17,405 bases of DNA, from positions 1-17,405 of the forward strand of contig DAIDLK010000001.1 of NCBI GenBank assembly GCA_027449525.1, in the 5' to 3' direction. The position numbers and the translations under genes were made by a program. The notes beneath the pieces are model-generated. The model ran no database searches. It saw only the letters and a list, made by a program, of their open reading frames with translations, and had not been told where the DNA came from. This document shows positions 15,576 to 17,405 of this stretch, piece by piece; within the stretch, counting starts at the first letter, position 1; the number at the start of each line of letters is the position of its first letter. Source of the stretch: Legionellaceae bacterium. GTDB lineage: Bacteria; Pseudomonadota; Gammaproteobacteria; Legionellales; Legionellaceae.

Positions 15576-16943
15576 TTACGCTAAAGAGTTATTGATTGGC
15601 AATGACAGCGCAACACGTTCGATTTCATCTGCGAATTGTTTTGCTTGCTGCTCAATAGCACTTAAATTTTGTCCTTCTACCATCACTCGTAATACCGGCT
15701 CAGTACCTGAGGGACGCAGTACGACCCGCCCAACGCCTTTCAAATCGTTACGAAGCGCATTAAACGCCTCAATGACTGATGCATGGGATGATAACGCAAA
15801 CGCGTGTGGCGTTTTGATATTAATGGCCACCTGTGGCAGCAAGTCAATGCCCTCACACAGCTGCTCTAAGGTCTTGTCTTGTTTAACCATTACGGCCAAC
15901 ACTTGTAGGGCGGCCACAATACCATCACCGGTGGTGGTTTTATCGAGACAAACAACATGTCCCGACGACTCACCACCAATTTTCCATTTGGATTGTTTTA
16001 ATAGTTCCAAAACGTAACGATCCCCAACGCGTGCGCGCTTAAACTCCACCCCAAGTGCTTGAATCGCCTGCTCCAAACCAAAATTACTAACGATAGTACC
16101 CACGACTCCACCTGACAGTCGTTTTCGTTGGTGGCGATCTTTAGCGATAATGTAGAGGATTTGATCACCCGTAACCAATTGACCGCGGGCGTCGACCATT
16201 AGCACGCGATCGCCATCCCCGTCTAAAGCGATACCAAGGTCGGCACCGTTATCAAGCACGCGTTGTTGCAAAGCTGCTGGAGCCATGCTGCCAAAACCTT
16301 TATTGATGTTATAGCCATCGGGCTTATTACCTATGGCATCGACCTCCGCACCCAATTCACTGAACACATTCGGTGCAACATGATAGGTTGCACCGTTTGC
16401 ACAATCCACGACTAACCGAAGGCCTGACAAACGGGTTAGTGATGGTATCGTTGATTTGCAAAATTCAATGTAGCGACCAGGCGCATCATTCACGCGCTGT
16501 GCTTTTCCTAAACTGACAGGATCAACCAATGTCAACACTTTGTTGAGTTCTACTTCAATTGCTTGCTCATGTTCATCCGGTAATTTGTAACCATCGGCGG
16601 AGAAAAATTTAATCCCATTGTCTTCAAACAAATTGTGCGAGGCACTAATCACGATGCCTGCCGTGGCACGCAGCGTTTGCGTTAAATAAGCAATCGCTGG
16701 AGTTGGCATCGGACCCAATAAACAAACATCCATCCCAGCCGCGGATAGCCCAGCCTCAAGCGCTGATTCCAACATGTAGCCAGAAATGCGGGTGTCTTTA
16801 CCGATAAGTACCTTTTTTCGTCCGCCAGCTCCCAGGACCCGTCCGATTGCCCAACCTAGTTTGAGCATAAACTCAGGGTGAATCGGCATAACGCCAACCC
16901 GCCCACGAATACCGTCTGTGCCAAAATATTTGCATTCAACCAT
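15576..16943 (-). CDS. glmM: Phosphoglucosamine mutase
   Basis: GlmM converts glucosamine-6-phosphate to glucosamine-1-phosphate, feeding UDP-GlcNAc for peptidoglycan and lipopolysaccharide. The 455-residue product shows the N-terminal KYFGTDGIRGRVG, the phosphorylated active serine S102 in ISASHN, the Mg-binding DGDGDR with D241, D243 and D245 (the same numbering as E. coli), the sugar-binding GGESSGHV and the phosphate-binding RPSGTEPVLRVMVEG. The ATG at 16943 follows folP by 14 bases, with AAGAGAG as ribosome binding site. Full length and no missing residue. Confidence 0.98.
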   Translation of the reverse strand: MVECKYFGTDGIRGRVGVMPIHPEFMLKLGWAIGRVLGAGGRKKVLIGKDTRISGYMLESALEAGLSAAGMDVCLLGPMPTPAIAYLTQTLRATAGIVISASHNLFEDNGIKFFSADGYKLPDEHEQAIEVELNKVLTLVDPVSLGKAQRVNDAPGRYIEFCKSTIPSLTRLSGLRLVVDCANGATYHVAPNVFSELGAEVDAIGNKPDGYNINKGFGSMAPAALQQRVLDNGADLGIALDGDGDRVLMVDARGQLVTGDQILYIIAKDRHQRKRLSGGVVGTIVSNFGLEQAIQALGVEFKRARVGDRYVLELLKQSKWKIGGESSGHVVCLDKTTTGDGIVAALQVLAVMVKQDKTLEQLCEGIDLLPQVAINIKTPHAFALSSHASVIEAFNALRNDLKGVGRVVLRPSGTEPVLRVMVEGQNLSAIEQQAKQFADEIERVALSLPINNSLA

Positions 16944-16957
16944 ACTATTACTCTCTT

Positions 16958-17405
16958 CTAGGCGACGGTTTGCAAGACAGCATGAACCATCTGCATTGCA
17001 TCGCGCGTTTCAGCGACGTCGTGGGTGCGAATCACGGCAGCACCTTGCAACACAGCATACACGGCTAGGCCGAGCCCGCCAGCAACCCGTTGATCCACCG
17101 GACGATTGAGTACCGTGCCCAACGTATTTTTTCGCGAGCAGCCAAACCATAATGGCAGAGCATGCCTTGAAATCAACTCATGCAAGGTGCGCGTAAGACG
17201 CAAATTATGCGCATCCGATTTACCAAAGCCAAAACCAGGATCGAGCATTAAGTGTTGTTTGGTTAACCCAGCCGCCAAACATGCTTCCACCCGCGTCGAA
17301 AAAAAATCTGATACCGCCTGTTCTATAGGCACAGGGTAATGTGGCATCCGCTGCATGTTTTTTGGTGTGCCTTGCATGTGCATCAGACACACCGGTACGT
17401 TGAGA
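16958..17405 (-). CDS. folP: Dihydropteroate synthase, C-terminal part (5' end outside window)
   Basis: DHPS condenses p-aminobenzoate with the pterin diphosphate in folate synthesis and is the target of sulfonamides. About 149 codons of the usual 270-280 are present; the frame is open to the right edge (codons for Leu-Asn-Val-Pro-Val-Cys-Leu precede the first internal Met), so the gene is cut by the window and not truncated. Motifs seen are LMHMQGTP, the pterin-binding DPGFGFGKS, the phosphate-binding GCSRKNTLG, and the C-terminal RTHDVAETRDAM. It precedes glmM, a common pairing in gammaproteobacteria (usually after ftsH). Confidence 0.96.
   Translation of the reverse strand, partial: LNVPVCLMHMQGTPKNMQRMPHYPVPIEQAVSDFFSTRVEACLAAGLTKQHLMLDPGFGFGKSDAHNLRLTRTLHELISRHALPLWFGCSRKNTLGTVLNRPVDQRVAGGLGLAVYAVLQGAAVIRTHDVAETRDAMQMVHAVLQTVA

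Noticed and set aside
15592..16017. 141-codon plus-strand open frame inside glmM
   Set aside because: It is antisense to conserved glmM coding sequence and Ser/Thr/Cys-rich in the way typical of reverse-complement shadows.

Overview
The window is a dense, almost gap-free piece of a gammaproteobacterial chromosome of moderate GC. Nearly everything lies on the minus strand. Gene order, read in the direction of transcription (from high to low coordinates), is folP (3' part) - glmM - tpiA - secG - tRNA-Leu(GAG) - thiDE - [opposite-strand orphan gene] - nuoA-B-C-D-E-F-G-H-I-J-K-L - nuoM (first six codons). The backbone folP-glmM-tpiA-secG-tRNA-Leu-nuo, with separate nuoC and nuoD, is one I know from Legionella/Coxiella-type gammaproteobacteria (parts of it also occur in Xanthomonas and betaproteobacteria). 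A member of the Legionellales or a relative is my best guess; this is inference from gene order and protein style, not a database result.

Region 1 (about 1-11457) is the operon for respiratory complex I (NADH:quinone oxidoreductase). All iron-sulfur ligand sets that can be checked by eye are intact (NuoB, E, F, G, I), and the membrane subunits carry their key charged residues, so the enzyme should be functional. Genes are coupled by ATGA overlaps (nuoC/D, D/E, H/I) or gaps of a few bases. A small repeated leader, TAACAGAGGA, occurs at nuoJ and nuoK, and a longer form links nuoJ and nuoM.

Region 2 (11458-14390) is the unusual part. Two genes that I do not expect at this junction sit between tRNA-Leu and nuoA. 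One (11570-13003, plus strand) is a 477-residue protein of unknown function with a faint glycosyltransferase-B-like pattern and a glutamate-rich C-terminal tail like those of some Dot/Icm (type IVB) secretion substrates. The other (13020-14390, minus strand) is a ThiD-ThiE fusion: its thiamine-phosphate synthase half has its active-site residues, but its kinase half has lost the nucleotide/substrate loop and the catalytic GTGC motif, so it looks like a pseudokinase.

Region 3 (14405-17405) is a housekeeping cluster: tRNA-Leu(GAG), SecG of the Sec translocon, triosephosphate isomerase, phosphoglucosamine mutase (cell-wall precursor synthesis) and dihydropteroate synthase (folate). These genes are tightly packed and probably co-transcribed, with transcription perhaps continuing through the tRNA into thiDE. 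No insertion sequence, CRISPR array, rRNA or gene-free stretch above 300 bases is present; the only sizeable intergenic space is the 112-base divergent promoter region at 11458-11569.
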